Below are positions 32,617-42,792 of a stretch of 64,000 bases of DNA, piece after piece. The number at the start of each line of letters is the position of its first letter. Position 1 is the stretch's first letter. The notes beneath the pieces were generated by a model that did not search any database, had not been told where the DNA came from, and saw only the letters and a program-made list of their open reading frames with translations. Made by a program: the position numbers and the translations under genes. The stretch is from Chryseobacterium sp. (GTDB lineage: Bacteria > Bacteroidota > Bacteroidia > Flavobacteriales > Weeksellaceae): the NCBI GenBank assembly GCA_031286615.1, contig JAITUA010000003.1:1-64000 (forward strand), read 5' to 3'.

Positions 32617-33756
32617 TTAGTCTAATACACTCCAACCTCTTTTAGGGTTTGTATTGGTAGAAACTTCCTGTTCGTTAACGATGATATTTTCTTTTCTCTG
32701 ACCGATGTAGTCAAGTTCGCTCAGTTTAGAGAAAATAGTTTCAAGGCTTCTCAGCATCTGTTGAATATAAAGCAATGGTTCACCACAGTTATGATGATCG
32801 TAATTGGTTTCTGCTACAATAGAAAGCTGGTTTAATAAAGTATGAGGAGCAATTTCGCTCCATTCTAAGCTATAGTTCAGCATTTCTTCCAATTCAGCAG
32901 GAACAAGAAGCTGGGTTGAATTATATAAATGAAGGGCCAATCTAGCAAAAGACTCAATCAGAAATACAGGCGGCTGCCATGGAGTAATATTTCTGAACTG
33001 GAAATACATATCTCCAAAGGTATTTACCATTGTACTGCACAGGAACTTAACGTTTTGTGCCAAAGCTGTATTTTGATTTTTATGAGAAGTCTTCTGAATA
33101 ATTTTAAATGCATATTGCTGAAGATTCCCGATAGATTTTGCATAGCTGCTGTAATATTCCACTAACGCCGGATGACTCTGTACAGAAGTGCAAGGCGGGA
33201 TAAAGTTGGAATCTACCTGAGCAATATTCCCTTTTAAATCTACTTTTCCAATGATAAGGTAATTACCTCCCGAGTAGCTGCTGTTCAAAGAAGTTACAGG
33301 AAGCAGTTCAATATGATGATTCGGCTGTGCACTTGGATGGCGCGGCGGAATTTCTTCAGGGTCAATATCTCCAAAAGGAACTTTATCAAAAGGGTTTACA
33401 GAGATTAAGATATAATATTCTCCGTCTGCCTGCTCTTCGTTCATGGATTTCGCCAAAGACTTTACGCTGATTCTTCTGTCTGTAAGCTCAATACGGTAAC
33501 CTGCCATCGTAACAGCGCTGCAACGCTTGATAACAAGCTGTACATCATTGGTTGCTGTGTTGTGAACATCAAAAATGGTACGGTCTGTAAATTCATTGGA
33601 AATAGGCAGAAGTCCGTAGTTATATGTAGTAATTCCAAGGGAATTGGAATCTCTGATGGTATCAATTAAGAAATTATCCTGATCATTAAGGTGTCTCTGG
33701 GAAACCTTCATCCCGTCCACCCAATTGATTGCAAAATGTTTAATAGGCTGTATCAT
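32617..33756 (-). CDS. tssK: type VI secretion baseplate protein TssK
   Basis: 379 residues, no signal or membrane segment. INWVDGMKVSQRHLNDQDNF is the TssK N-terminal signature (W..G(M/L)....Q.H), and LGITTYNYGLLPI, IELTDRRISVKSLAKSMNE and the repeated C-terminal helices fit the family. TssK links the T6SS baseplate to the membrane complex. This is the Bacteroidota subtype iii version, shorter than the proteobacterial one (about 450). Last gene of a unit with TssG and TssN, 26 bases after TssN. Confidence 0.85.
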   Translation of the reverse strand: MIQPIKHFAINWVDGMKVSQRHLNDQDNFLIDTIRDSNSLGITTYNYGLLPISNEFTDRTIFDVHNTATNDVQLVIKRCSAVTMAGYRIELTDRRISVKSLAKSMNEEQADGEYYILISVNPFDKVPFGDIDPEEIPPRHPSAQPNHHIELLPVTSLNSSYSGGNYLIIGKVDLKGNIAQVDSNFIPPCTSVQSHPALVEYYSSYAKSIGNLQQYAFKIIQKTSHKNQNTALAQNVKFLCSTMVNTFGDMYFQFRNITPWQPPVFLIESFARLALHLYNSTQLLVPAELEEMLNYSLEWSEIAPHTLLNQLSIVAETNYDHHNCGEPLLYIQQMLRSLETIFSKLSELDYIGQRKENIIVNEQEVSTNTNPKRGWSVLD

Positions 33757-33782
33757 GTTTAATACTTTTTAATTTTTTGTGA

Positions 33783-34685
33783 TTATGATTTTCTTGCGAC
33801 TCCCTCCTCTTCATGCTGAATGACTCTCTTACAAATCACCACTTCATTTTCAGAAATGCTGTTTGTTGTAATGTCGTGGTCGAAATCTATATATTTTCTG
33901 AAACTGAAAAACGATTTTTTAGTGTAGAAGATCCAGTAGTAAGGTTCATTTCCTTCGTCTGAAAGATGAATAACAGACCCCGGATTCTTATGGTTGTAAT
34001 CATCCACTACCCTGTAGAACCAATCTCCAAAAGTAACTCCCGTTGGAAGGGTTTTCGCTTTAATTCTGAAACGGTTGGTATCTTCTAATTTTTTGCTTAA
34101 TTCAACATTCAATACCATTAATCTGTCAAAATCTGCCCCCTCAAAATCAGGCAGCTTTTGCTCCGGTGAATATCTCCATGTTTTATAAATATCAAAAGGA
34201 ATGGTGATAAACTGGATATAACAGTAATAAAATACCATTGGAACTACAAAAATCAGCATACTTGTTGCTGCCATTACAGCATATCCTGTTCCTTTACTCA
34301 TCCAGTTGAAGATCAAAGTGAAAAGATACCCTCCCAAAGCGATACACGTCAATGAAAGTAGAGACTCAAACAGAATACTCATTGCCAGAGATTCAATGTG
34401 CTTTTTGAAATATTTATGCAATAAATTCACATGAATAATCCCGAAAATAAGGTAAACAACCTGTGCGATGAGATACCAGTACGGATTAAAGAGGTTTCCG
34501 GCAAATCCAAAAAAACCAGGCATAGCCAGGCATAAACTGCACAGAAGCACGTATATAATAATTACTTTAATTTTGATCGCAGGTTTATTTCTCCTGATTA
34601 CACCCAGTATAACCATCATAATAATTGCGATTAAAGGCATTAAGATATACCTTAAAAAAATACCTTTTACTGAAGAAATTTCCAT
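33783..34685 (-). CDS. tssN: type VI secretion protein TssN (Bacteroidota-specific)
   Basis: 300 residues with five or more N-terminal membrane segments (FLRYILMPLIAIIMMVILGV; VIIIYVLLCSLCLAMPGFFG; YWYLIAQVVYLIFGIIHVNL; ILFESLLSLTCIALGGYLF; MLIFVVPMVFYYCYIQFITI) and a cytoplasmic C-terminal domain containing TLPTGVTFGDWFYRVVDDYN and EGNEPYYWIFYTKKS. TssN is a membrane protein found only in T6SS subtype iii, where it takes part in the membrane complex in place of TssJ/L/M. It is flanked by TssG and TssK. Confidence 0.8.
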   Translation of the reverse strand: MEISSVKGIFLRYILMPLIAIIMMVILGVIRRNKPAIKIKVIIIYVLLCSLCLAMPGFFGFAGNLFNPYWYLIAQVVYLIFGIIHVNLLHKYFKKHIESLAMSILFESLLSLTCIALGGYLFTLIFNWMSKGTGYAVMAATSMLIFVVPMVFYYCYIQFITIPFDIYKTWRYSPEQKLPDFEGADFDRLMVLNVELSKKLEDTNRFRIKAKTLPTGVTFGDWFYRVVDDYNHKNPGSVIHLSDEGNEPYYWIFYTKKSFFSFRKYIDFDHDITTNSISENEVVICKRVIQHEEEGVARKS

Positions 34686-34739
34686 TTGTTTCTTTTCGAA
34701 TTTATACTTTGTTGGTAGTTGTAAATATAATAAAATAAT

Positions 34740-35681
34740 TTAGAGGAATGTAGAGTATCCAAGGCGGCTGGCATTTCTTCCATCGTCTTCAAGGCTGAAT
34801 GAATATTCCTCTTTTTCTGTAACAAAATTCTCTTCCACATCCACTGTTACCGGAAGAAAATAATCATACAGTGACTGAAGTACATTTCTGAACGGGCTTC
34901 CCGGGATATATTTTTTCATGTCTTCATAAGGAATAGGACCAATATTTACCACCCAGTTTCGCTGTCCATCCATATGTGGACCACTTGGAATATAGGTTAC
35001 TCCTAATCTTGAATTACCCAATAACATGGAATTATCATTTTTCTCAATCTCATCAATGATGTTGGGTGAAAAAGTTACGGTTACCGGTACCTGCAGAAAA
35101 GCGGTCATACATCTTTCAAACCATTTTTTGTCCCCTCTTATCTGGTGGAAAAAAGGAAGAATATGCATGAAGATATAAGCACTCTGCTTATCCAGCATCT
35201 TTATCAGAGGCCAAAGTTCACTTACGGTTTCCAATAAAGAATCCGTATTGCTTGTAATATCAAATTCAGATTCTTTAAGTAAAGCACTGATTTCCGTAAA
35301 AAAAACTTCCAGCTCAAAAGGACGGAAAAACTTACGGGCATCATCTTCTACTCTTTTTTGTTTACGGATTTCCCGTACCACAGTATCTACATTCTTTCTG
35401 GAAGCTCCAAGAGACGGCGGATGGAATAAACCCTCCGGAAGATAGTCATAAATGCCTTCCCTGTAACTCTCTATGGTAAATACTTCTTCGTCAAATCCTA
35501 AATAACTGCTTGAAATACTCTTAATATCCTTCAGGTAAGCACGGTCGTTCACACCAACACGCTCAATGAATATATTGCTTACCGCACGGTGGTATTTCAA
35601 TAGATTAACAGCCACAGCTTCAGCCTTAAAGTCTGTCTGCAGCTTATTGTAATGCATATCTACAATATTAGTCTCATACAT
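34740..35681 (-). CDS. tssG: type VI secretion baseplate protein TssG-like
   Basis: 313 residues. AVAVNLLKYHRAVSNIFIER, GVNDRAYLKDIKSISSSY, DYLPEGLFHPPSLGASRKN and the later LLGNSRLGVTYIPSGPHMDG follow the Bacteroidota TssG pattern (LPEGLFHxP is typical). TssG joins TssF and TssK in the baseplate wedge. First gene of the unit, 54 bases ahead of TssN. The other T6SS genes (sheath, tube, VgrG, ClpV, TssF, TssE) are not in the window. Confidence 0.7.
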   Translation of the reverse strand: MYETNIVDMHYNKLQTDFKAEAVAVNLLKYHRAVSNIFIERVGVNDRAYLKDIKSISSSYLGFDEEVFTIESYREGIYDYLPEGLFHPPSLGASRKNVDTVVREIRKQKRVEDDARKFFRPFELEVFFTEISALLKESEFDITSNTDSLLETVSELWPLIKMLDKQSAYIFMHILPFFHQIRGDKKWFERCMTAFLQVPVTVTFSPNIIDEIEKNDNSMLLGNSRLGVTYIPSGPHMDGQRNWVVNIGPIPYEDMKKYIPGSPFRNVLQSLYDYFLPVTVDVEENFVTEKEEYSFSLEDDGRNASRLGYSTFL

Positions 35682-36147
35682 AGTGTTTCCTCTGATTATG
35701 ACTTGTAAAGATAATATATCTCATAAGTTTGAAAAAATATTTTACAAATAATTTTATCCTAAAAATAATAATTTATTGACATTAAAAGGAATAACTTCTA
35801 GCAAATTCCGTAAAAATACGGTAAATAAAAGGTTTATTTGTTTTTTTAAATTTAAAATTAACTATTCATAATCAGACAATTAAAGACTAAAAGCTTTAGG
35901 TGGGTGTAAGTTTTTTTATTTTATTTTCTCCTTATATATAAGGATACTATTCTCTCTTTCTACACTCCTATCTCTGATGCTATTGATTTCTCATCTTAAT
36001 CTGACAAAATGTTTTCAAACGTAGTACAATTGCATCTTTTATGCAGATTAAGTTTTATTAACATCATCTTATAGAATAAATTCAGGATAATGCATGCTCA
36101 TTCCGAAAGTGGGCCGTATCTTTGCAGACTGAAAATTGTTATTTAAA
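35682..36147. other. intergenic region between tssG and the P1 nuclease gene
   Basis: About 460 bp between divergent genes. Contains a TATCTTTA -7-like box for tssG (minus strand, about 35705-35712) and the promoter box for the nuclease near the right end. Otherwise AT-rich, no gene seen. Confidence 0.5.
36117..36124 (+). promoter_or_regulatory. -7 promoter box of the P1/S1 nuclease gene
   Basis: TATCTTTG fits TAnnTTTG, 23 bases before the ATG at 36148. No TTG at the usual distance. Confidence 0.5.
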
Positions 36148-36939
36148 ATGAAAAGTATTTATTCTAAAATTCTGATTTTAGCATTCATGGCCTCTTCACT
36201 TTATTCTTATGCATGGGGATTAACGGGACACAGGGTTATTGCAGACATTGCAGAAAACCATCTTTCCCGAAAGGCAAGAAGAGAAATTAAAAAGATTATG
36301 GGAAAAGAGCGTCTGGCTTACTGGGCGAACTGGCCGGATTTCATTAAATCTGATACTACAGGAGCATGGAAGCAGGCTTCATCATGGCATTATGTAAACA
36401 TTGATCCGATGACCGACTTTAAAGCTTTTGAACAAAATTTAAAAGCGCAGGCAGGACCAAGCCTTTACACTCAGGTAAACACATTATCCAGCCAGATCAA
36501 AGACAAAAACACTTCTGAAAAAGACAGAAAAATTGCTTTAATCTTCCTTATCCATATTATGGGAGATCTTGCACAGCCTCTTCACGTGGGAAGAGCAGAT
36601 GATCTAGGAGGAAACAAGATCAATGTAACGTATTTCGGAGAGAAAACGAATTTACATTCTGTTTGGGACGGAAAACTGGTAGACTCTCAAAAGTACAGCT
36701 ACACAGAATATTCTAAACTTTTAGATATTAAATCTAAGGAAGAAGTAGCACAGATACAGACGGGTACTTTAGAAGACTGGTTGTATGATTCTCATAAGAT
36801 TGCTAATAAAATCTATGCTCAGACGCCTAATGATTCAAAATTATCTTATGACTATCAGTACAAATTCAACGATACTGTAGAAAGACAGCTTCTTTACGGA
36901 GGATTGAGACTGGCGAAAATATTAAATGAGCTTTTTTAG
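36148..36939 (+). CDS. secreted P1/S1-type nuclease
   Basis: 263 residues from the ATG at 36148; a TTG four codons upstream is not needed. Signal peptide MKSIYSKILILAFMASSLYS with the mature protein starting around AWGLTGHRVI, where the new N-terminal Trp is the first zinc ligand in this family. Further ligands and landmarks: ADIAENHLS, WANWPDFIKSD, WHYVNI, LIHIMGDLAQPLHVGRADD(LGG), LHSVWDGKLV. The enzyme cuts single-stranded nucleic acid and acts outside the cytoplasm. Own promoter and terminator. Confidence 0.9.
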   Translation: MKSIYSKILILAFMASSLYSYAWGLTGHRVIADIAENHLSRKARREIKKIMGKERLAYWANWPDFIKSDTTGAWKQASSWHYVNIDPMTDFKAFEQNLKAQAGPSLYTQVNTLSSQIKDKNTSEKDRKIALIFLIHIMGDLAQPLHVGRADDLGGNKINVTYFGEKTNLHSVWDGKLVDSQKYSYTEYSKLLDIKSKEEVAQIQTGTLEDWLYDSHKIANKIYAQTPNDSKLSYDYQYKFNDTVERQLLYGGLRLAKILNELF

Positions 36940-37000
36940 TTGATAGTTATGAGTTGCTAGTTACAGGTTTATCTAACTTAAAATAGTAATCTTAAATATA

Positions 37001-37028
37001 AAAACGGGACTTCGGTTTCGTTTTTTTT
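37001..37028 (+). terminator. intrinsic terminator of the P1/S1 nuclease gene
   Basis: Stem AAAACGGGAC / GTTTCGTTTT (two G-T pairs) around a TTCG loop, ending in an eight-T run. Confidence 0.75.
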
Positions 37029-37029
37029 G

Positions 37030-37064
37030 TTTAGGGTTTAGGGTTTAGGGTTTAGGGTTTAGGG
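37030..37064. repeat. TTTAGGG heptamer microsatellite, five copies
   Basis: Five perfect, uninterrupted copies of the heptamer (35 bp), directly behind the terminator T run. Short tandem array with no coding role, prone to length change. Confidence 0.95.
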
Positions 37065-37293
37065 AAATTACTAAGTTTTCAAATGAATTTTACTTCTTTT
37101 ATTATTAATGTATATTTTAAATTTCAAACAAAAAACAAAACCAACTAACTTATTATCAGACAACTAAAATACTTCCACAAAGGAATTCATACATTTTACT
37201 GTATACATTGCACAAAAAATACTCTACCTCGTGTAACCTTTTTACCTTTTCATACGTATATATTATAGTAACTCTTTTTTGAGGATAAAATAA

Positions 37294-38160
37294 ATGAGAC
37301 AATTAAAAATCACTAAGCAGGTTACCAACAGGGAAACTGCTTCATTAGACAAGTATTTGCAGGAAATTGGTAAAGTGGAACTGATCACTGCGGACGAAGA
37401 AGTAGAATTGGCACAAAGAATACGTGCTGGCGACAGAGCCGCACTTGAGAAATTAATCAAAGCCAACCTTCGTTTCGTAGTTTCTGTATCCAAGCAATAC
37501 CAAAATCAAGGTCTTTCTTTACCCGATTTGATCAATGAAGGTAACCTAGGATTGATGAAAGCGGCAAAAAGGTACGATGAAACTAGAGGTTTCAAATTTA
37601 TCTCTTATGCAGTATGGTGGATCCGTCAATCAATTTTACAGGCATTGGCTGAGCAGTCAAGAATTGTAAGACTTCCGTTGAACAAAATTGGTTCCATCAA
37701 TAAAATTAATAAAGCATACGCTCACCTTGAGCAGGAAAATGAAAGACCACCTTCTCCGGAAGAATTGGCTGAAGTTCTTGACATGAGCGAGGAAGATATT
37801 AAAGAATCTATGAAAAACTCCGGAAGACACCTGTCTATGGATGCACCTTTAGTAGAAGGTGAAGATTCTAATCTTTATGATGTATTACGTTCAGGAGAAT
37901 CTCCAAGTCCTGATAAAGATCTGATGCTAGAATCTCTACAAATTGAGATTGAAAGAGCATTGAATACTTTGACGCCAAGAGAGGCTGATTTGGTAAGATT
38001 ATACTTCGGACTGAACGGAAAACACCCAATGACTTTAGAAGAAATTGGTGAAACTTTCGATCTTACAAGAGAGAGAGTTCGTCAGATCAAAGAAAAAGCA
38101 ATTAAGAGACTAAAACACAATACCAGAAGCAAGATCCTAAAATCTTATCTAGGTAAATAA
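37294..38160 (+). CDS. rpoD: primary RNA polymerase sigma factor RpoD
   Basis: 288 residues, the short form typical of Bacteroidota (no region 1.1). [20 protein letters not shown] starts region 1.2; region 2 has [20 protein letters not shown] and [20 protein letters not shown] (2.3/2.4), region 3 [20 protein letters not shown], region 4 [37 protein letters not shown]. It directs housekeeping transcription from the TTG-N19-21-TAnnTTTG promoters seen across this window. Single gene with a terminator. Confidence 0.96.
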   Translation: MRQLKITKQVTNRETASLDKYLQEIGKVELITADEEVELAQRIRAGDRAALEKLIKANLRFVVSVSKQYQNQGLSLPDLINEGNLGLMKAAKRYDETRGFKFISYAVWWIRQSILQALAEQSRIVRLPLNKIGSINKINKAYAHLEQENERPPSPEELAEVLDMSEEDIKESMKNSGRHLSMDAPLVEGEDSNLYDVLRSGESPSPDKDLMLESLQIEIERALNTLTPREADLVRLYFGLNGKHPMTLEEIGETFDLTRERVRQIKEKAIKRLKHNTRSKILKSYLGK

Positions 38161-38185
38161 TTTTTAGCGTAAAAAATTTTATAGG

Positions 38186-38214
38186 CGGAGTCTGGTTTCA
38201 GGCTCCGTTTTTTT
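38186..38214 (+). terminator. intrinsic terminator of rpoD
   Basis: 9-bp stem CGGAGTCTG / CAGGCTCCG (one G-T pair), loop GTTT, seven T. Confidence 0.88.
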
Positions 38215-38383
38215 ATTTACTTAGACGAGATCAATTACATTCAATCTGCAGACTTCTGTAACATTTTTCACCGTTTGTTCAACTAATTAAAATCATATCC
38301 TTTACTCATTTGCGATAAAATCTAAATGATTAATTTTAGTTGGTAGGATATGATGTTGATTATACACCAAAACAAAACAGACT

Positions 38384-38968
38384 ATGAAAAAAATACTTTT
38401 CGCCTCTATCCTGACATTATCTATACTTTCCTGCAAAGAAAATAAATCGCAAGACAATGATATTGTAGCAAAAGCCGCTGAGAACACGGAGTCCAGTATG
38501 CCAATAAAGAGGTTAAGCAAAACTCAGGATATATTTAACGGCATCTATTATGAAAAAATCAAAAATGATGATGAAATTAAGAAAGTAGATGAAAAAATAT
38601 CTTTAATGCAGGAAGATGCTCATAAAATGCAAGGTATATATAGCAGCGTCATTTCTAATTCAGAAGATTATTATTTGATTGCAAAAAATGAGGCAAAATC
38701 TATCAATGATTCGGTTTTAAGAAAGGAAATGATTAAGCTCATCGAAGAAAGTTCAGATAAATATGATCTAAAGGTTCAAAAAATAAAAGAACTTAAGCAT
38801 AAAATTAATCGTAACAAGCAAAGTATTTATAGCTTATATACTGCCTTTAAGATCAGAAAAACACTTCCTGAAATTGAAAAGTACCAGAAGACTCATCCTC
38901 TGAAAACAGACAGTCTCAATCAATTCATCAATAAGCAAAATCAACTGCTGGAAGAGTTGAAAAATTAA
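38384..38968 (+). CDS. lipoprotein of unknown function
   Basis: 194 residues. MKKILFASILTLSILSCKEN carries a lipobox (LSILSC). The mature chain is alpha-helical and charged, with long Glu/Lys-rich segments (QDIFNGIYYEKIKNDDEIKK, DKYDLKVQKIKELKHKINRN) suited to coiled coil. No family recognised. It is followed 20 bases later by the GNAT gene; a shared transcript is possible, but functions do not obviously connect. Confidence 0.65.
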   Translation: MKKILFASILTLSILSCKENKSQDNDIVAKAAENTESSMPIKRLSKTQDIFNGIYYEKIKNDDEIKKVDEKISLMQEDAHKMQGIYSSVISNSEDYYLIAKNEAKSINDSVLRKEMIKLIEESSDKYDLKVQKIKELKHKINRNKQSIYSLYTAFKIRKTLPEIEKYQKTHPLKTDSLNQFINKQNQLLEELKN

Positions 38969-38988
38969 AATAAATACCATTACACCTC

Positions 38989-39489
38989 ATGAAATATACT
39001 ACAAAATGGCTCACTGATAAAGCTCGCGTTAAAGAATTGGTAGACTTTTTTATTACCCATAAAACAGATTCTTATATTTCCCATGGCGAAATGATGTCCG
39101 GCAGAGCCATCGATTCTCATCATTGGAATCCGGATCTTGAACTGATTCTTACCGAACAGCTGATTACTGATTTTAATTCTGATGGCAGTTCCAAACTGAA
39201 TATTCTGATTGCAGAAAATGAAAATGGGGAAATTGTCGGAATGATGGTTTTTAATGTGATTAACAGTCCTTTTAAAAAGTATGCAATTTTAGAAGATATG
39301 CTTCTGGATCAGTCTGTAAGAGGCCAGTCGCTGGGAAGTAAACTTCTGGAAAAAGCCATTCATGAATCTAAAAACTGGAATATCAGTTTTATCTTATTAG
39401 AAAGTGGAGTCAACAATCATGGAGCGCACAACTTTTTTAGCAGATATGGTTTCAAAAAGGTATCGGAAAGCTATATTTTAACAATATAA
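38989..39489 (+). CDS. GNAT-family N-acetyltransferase
   Basis: 166 residues. Strand-helix core ends in ILEDMLLDQSVRGQSLGSKL, the acetyl-CoA pyrophosphate-binding motif A (V-R-G-x-x-L-G), followed by LLEKAIHESKNWNISFILLE and NNHGAHNFFSRYGFKKVSES (motif B), the usual GNAT order. Acceptor substrate cannot be told. Followed 15 bases later by the FAD monooxygenase, with which it may be co-transcribed. Confidence 0.85.
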   Translation: MKYTTKWLTDKARVKELVDFFITHKTDSYISHGEMMSGRAIDSHHWNPDLELILTEQLITDFNSDGSSKLNILIAENENGEIVGMMVFNVINSPFKKYAILEDMLLDQSVRGQSLGSKLLEKAIHESKNWNISFILLESGVNNHGAHNFFSRYGFKKVSESYILTI

Positions 39490-39504
39490 ATTAAATGATG
39501 TCTT

Positions 39505-40623
39505 ATGAACACCATCTCAATCATAGGAGCCGGAATTGGAGGACTTACCCTCGGAAATATACTGAAACAGCATCAGTATGATTTCACGATCTATGAATCC
39601 GCTCCCGAAATAAAACCTGTAGGAGCCGGAATTATGATGGCAGTGAATGCGATGCAGGTTTTTGATCAACTGGGATTAAAGGAAAAAATTGAAAAAGCCG
39701 GTAATAAAATTCATAGAATTGTTATTGCCAACGAATCTTTAAAAACCATCTCCAAGACAGAAATTCTGGAACTTGAAACAAAGTATAATTCATGTAATGT
39801 TGCGATCCACCGTGCAGAACTTCAAAAAATTTTAGCTGAAAACATTTCTTCCGATTCCATTAAGCTGAATCATTCTTTACAGAAAATTGAAAAAAAGGAA
39901 AACTATATTTTAGATTTTGAAAACGGGAATCAATTTGAAAGCCGAATTGTTTTTGGAGCTGATGGTATAAAATCCCCTATCCGAAACCAGATTTTAAAAA
40001 CCGGAACAATCCGTAATTCAGGACAGAAATGCTGGCGCGGTCTTTTAGATTTTGATCTGCCAGAGAAATATCATCAGGAAGCCTTTGAAATGTGGGGAAA
40101 AGGAAAACGTTTTGGATTTGTAAAAATTTCTGATAGAAAAGTATACTGGTATGCCTGTATCAATGAAAAAAGCTTCGGGAGATATCTTGAAATTGCAGAG
40201 ATTTTTAATGATTTTGATTCTTTGATTTTACAAATTATTGAAGCTACAGCAAACGAAAATATTATTTGTAATACGATTTCCGACCTCACTCCTATTCCCA
40301 AATGGTATTCTGAAAATCTATGCCTGATTGGAGATGCTGCTCATGCCACAACTCCCAATATGGGACAAGGTGCCTGCCAGGCCATTGAAGATGCTTATAT
40401 CATCGGAAAATTACTTGAGAAAAACAAGGATTTCAATGCCGTTTTTGAAGAATTTCAAAGTATCAGAAGAAAAAAAGTAGATTATATTGTCAGCACAAGC
40501 CGAACCATCGGAAAGGTTTCTCAATGGGAAAGAGGAAATTCAATACGTAATTTTCTCATGGGTATGATTCCTGAAAGTATGCATCAAAAAATGGCTAAAA
40601 AGATTATAGAACTGGAAATGTAG
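39505..40623 (+). CDS. FAD-dependent monooxygenase (aromatic hydroxylase type)
   Basis: 372 residues. N-terminal dinucleotide fold SIIGAGIGGLTLGNILKQ (GxGxxG), KPVGAGIMMAVNAMQVF, the DG motif in VFGADGIKSPIR, and GDAAHATTPNMGQGACQAIEDA (GD motif with its PNMGQG extension) define the class A flavoprotein hydroxylases, such as 3-hydroxybenzoate or salicylate hydroxylases and TetX-like enzymes. It would use NAD(P)H and O2. Which substrate is unknown, though TetX-like tetracycline degradation cannot be excluded without alignment. Confidence 0.85.
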   Translation: MNTISIIGAGIGGLTLGNILKQHQYDFTIYESAPEIKPVGAGIMMAVNAMQVFDQLGLKEKIEKAGNKIHRIVIANESLKTISKTEILELETKYNSCNVAIHRAELQKILAENISSDSIKLNHSLQKIEKKENYILDFENGNQFESRIVFGADGIKSPIRNQILKTGTIRNSGQKCWRGLLDFDLPEKYHQEAFEMWGKGKRFGFVKISDRKVYWYACINEKSFGRYLEIAEIFNDFDSLILQIIEATANENIICNTISDLTPIPKWYSENLCLIGDAAHATTPNMGQGACQAIEDAYIIGKLLEKNKDFNAVFEEFQSIRRKKVDYIVSTSRTIGKVSQWERGNSIRNFLMGMIPESMHQKMAKKIIELEM

Positions 40624-40698
40624 AAGTCTGTTTTAAGAAAAAAATAAAATTTCAAAAAAATTATATTCGATTTATTAATAACAACTAAAATTAAAAAC

Positions 40699-42729
40699 AT
40701 GAAAAAAATCTTTTACGTATTGCTCTTATTCATAGGAGTACATACAGCACGAGCACAGGAGGTCCCGGTACTGGACAGAGGATTATTTTTTGGAAACCCG
40801 GAAATTTCCGGCGGACAATTGAGCCCGGATGGAAAATGGATTTCGTTTACGAAAGAATATGGTGGTATCATGAATATATGGGTAAAAAAAATTGATGAAC
40901 CTTTTGAAAAAGCCCGCCTATTAACAGACAGCAAGCGCCCGATGAACGGATATTTCTGGTCTGAAGACGGAAAGTATATTCTTTATGTAAAAGATGGAAA
41001 TGGTGACGAGAACATGAATATTTTCGCCGTAGATCCGATGGCAAAAGTAACCACAGGAGTTCCGGAATCAAGGAATATAACACCCCTTAAAGAGGTTACA
41101 GCACAAATCTACATGGTAAGCAGAAAAGATCCTGATTTACTGATGGTTGGATTGAATAACCGTGATAAAGCATGGCATGATTTATATTCATTAAAGATCT
41201 CTACAGGTGAACTGAAAAAGATTTATGAAAATACAGACCGCATCACAAGTTATGAATTTGACTGGGATGAAAGATTAAGAGTTCTGTCCAAAACGGATGA
41301 TAAAGGAACTACTCAGTTTTTTTATAAAGAAGGAGATAAACTCACTCCTATTTATGAGACTTTGGTAACGGAAAGCGCCTATATCTCAAACTGGAATGAA
41401 GATAATTCTAAATTCTATCTGGTAACGAATAAAGGGAATCTTGATAAATCAACCCTATTCCTGATGGATCCGAAAACCAAACAGATTACAAAAATAGAAA
41501 GCGATCCTAAAGATAAAGTAGATTTTGGAGGACTGTTTCTGGACAGAAATACAAGAAAGATGATCTACACTTCTTACACCGGGGATAAAACAGAGTATTA
41601 CTGGAAAGACAAAACATGGGAAGACAATTATAAATTTCTGCAAAGTAAATTTCCTGGAAGAGAAGTTAATTTTTCAAGTTCTACCAATGATTATTCTAAA
41701 TTCTTAGTTGCTGTTGGAGGTGATAAATATGCTTCTGAAGCTTACTTTTTTGATGCAAAAACAAAACAGTTGCTATTTCAGTATACACCAAGAACAGAAT
41801 TGAAAAAAGTTGAAAAGTATCTGGCTGCAATGACTCCTATTTCTTATAAAAGCAGTGACGGACTTGAAATTCCAGCCTATCTGACTTTACCTGTGGGATC
41901 AAGTGGTAAAAATGTCCCTGTAGTTGTTCTCGTTCATGGAGGTCCGAAAGGTCCAAGAGATTATTGGGGATACAATTCAACCGTGCAGTTTTTGGCTAAC
42001 AGAGGATATGCGGTATTACAGCCTAACTTCAGAGCGAGCGGCGGATACGGTAAAAAGTTCCAGAATGGCGGAGATCTTCAGTGGGGAAAACTGATGCAGG
42101 ACGATATTACGTGGGGTGTAAAATACCTGATTGATCAGGGAATCGCAGACAAAAATAAAGTAGTAATCATGGGAGGAAGTTACGGTGGATATGCAACACT
42201 CGCAGGTTTAGCCTTCACTCCTGATGTATATGCTGCCGGAGTAGATATTGTGGGGCCAAGCAACCTCTTTACTTTATTGGATTCTGTACCTGCTTACTGG
42301 GAAGCTGCCCGTGCTTTCCTTTACGGAATGGTAGGTGATCCTAAAACTGAGGAAGGTAAAAAACGTATGCATGATGCCAGTCCGTTATTCAGCGTAGATA
42401 AGATCAATAAACCGTTACTGATTGTTCAGGGTGCTAATGATCCAAGAGTTAAACAGGCTGAAGCGGATCAGATTGTCATTGCACTACGTGATAAAGGTAA
42501 AAAGGTAAATTATATCCTTGCTGATGATGAAGGCCACGGATTCCGTAAGCCGGTTAACAGTATGGCCATGTATGCTGAAACCGAGAAATTCCTTTCTGAA
42601 GTCATAGGAGGAAGATATCAGAAAGAAATGCCTGATAATGTGGCAAAGCGTCTGAAGGAAATGACGGTTGATATTTCAAAAGTGACTTATACACCGAAAA
42701 GCGAAAAAACTGCGGGAGCTTCTAAGTAA
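40699..42729 (+). CDS. S9-family secreted serine peptidase (dipeptidyl aminopeptidase-like)
   Basis: 676 residues. Signal peptide [20 protein letters not shown]. Residues about 25-370 are a beta-propeller ([20 protein letters not shown] and similar TolB-like strands), residues about 380-650 an alpha/beta hydrolase with [20 protein letters not shown], nucleophile Ser494 in [10 protein letters not shown], Asp581 in GANDPRVK and His613 in EGHGFRKP. Acylaminoacyl or dipeptidyl peptidases of this family digest oligopeptides, here in the periplasm. Own terminator, convergent with the copper cluster. Confidence 0.93.
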   Translation: MKKIFYVLLLFIGVHTARAQEVPVLDRGLFFGNPEISGGQLSPDGKWISFTKEYGGIMNIWVKKIDEPFEKARLLTDSKRPMNGYFWSEDGKYILYVKDGNGDENMNIFAVDPMAKVTTGVPESRNITPLKEVTAQIYMVSRKDPDLLMVGLNNRDKAWHDLYSLKISTGELKKIYENTDRITSYEFDWDERLRVLSKTDDKGTTQFFYKEGDKLTPIYETLVTESAYISNWNEDNSKFYLVTNKGNLDKSTLFLMDPKTKQITKIESDPKDKVDFGGLFLDRNTRKMIYTSYTGDKTEYYWKDKTWEDNYKFLQSKFPGREVNFSSSTNDYSKFLVAVGGDKYASEAYFFDAKTKQLLFQYTPRTELKKVEKYLAAMTPISYKSSDGLEIPAYLTLPVGSSGKNVPVVVLVHGGPKGPRDYWGYNSTVQFLANRGYAVLQPNFRASGGYGKKFQNGGDLQWGKLMQDDITWGVKYLIDQGIADKNKVVIMGGSYGGYATLAGLAFTPDVYAAGVDIVGPSNLFTLLDSVPAYWEAARAFLYGMVGDPKTEEGKKRMHDASPLFSVDKINKPLLIVQGANDPRVKQAEADQIVIALRDKGKKVNYILADDEGHGFRKPVNSMAMYAETEKFLSEVIGGRYQKEMPDNVAKRLKEMTVDISKVTYTPKSEKTAGASK

Positions 42730-42747
42730 AGTTTCTGTATTAATTAA

Positions 42748-42785
42748 ATAAAAGCCATCTCACTTTTACGAGATGGCTTTATTTT
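42748..42785. terminator. bidirectional intrinsic terminator
   Basis: 11-bp stem AAAGCCATCTC / GAGATGGCTTT with 8-base loop and T/A runs on both sides; ends the S9 peptidase gene and, from the other strand, the copper cluster. Confidence 0.85.
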
Positions 42786-42792
42786 TAAGTTC

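Larger units (their letters stand above)
36940..37293. other. intergenic region before rpoD
   Basis: 354 bp. Holds the nuclease terminator, a five-copy TTTAGGG microsatellite, and the rpoD leader. I did not find an exact TTG/TAnnTTTG pair for rpoD here. Confidence 0.6.

Noticed and set aside
37030-37064. TTTAGGG array as plant or eukaryotic contamination
   Set aside because: It lies in contiguous bacterial sequence between two bacterial genes and is only five copies long.
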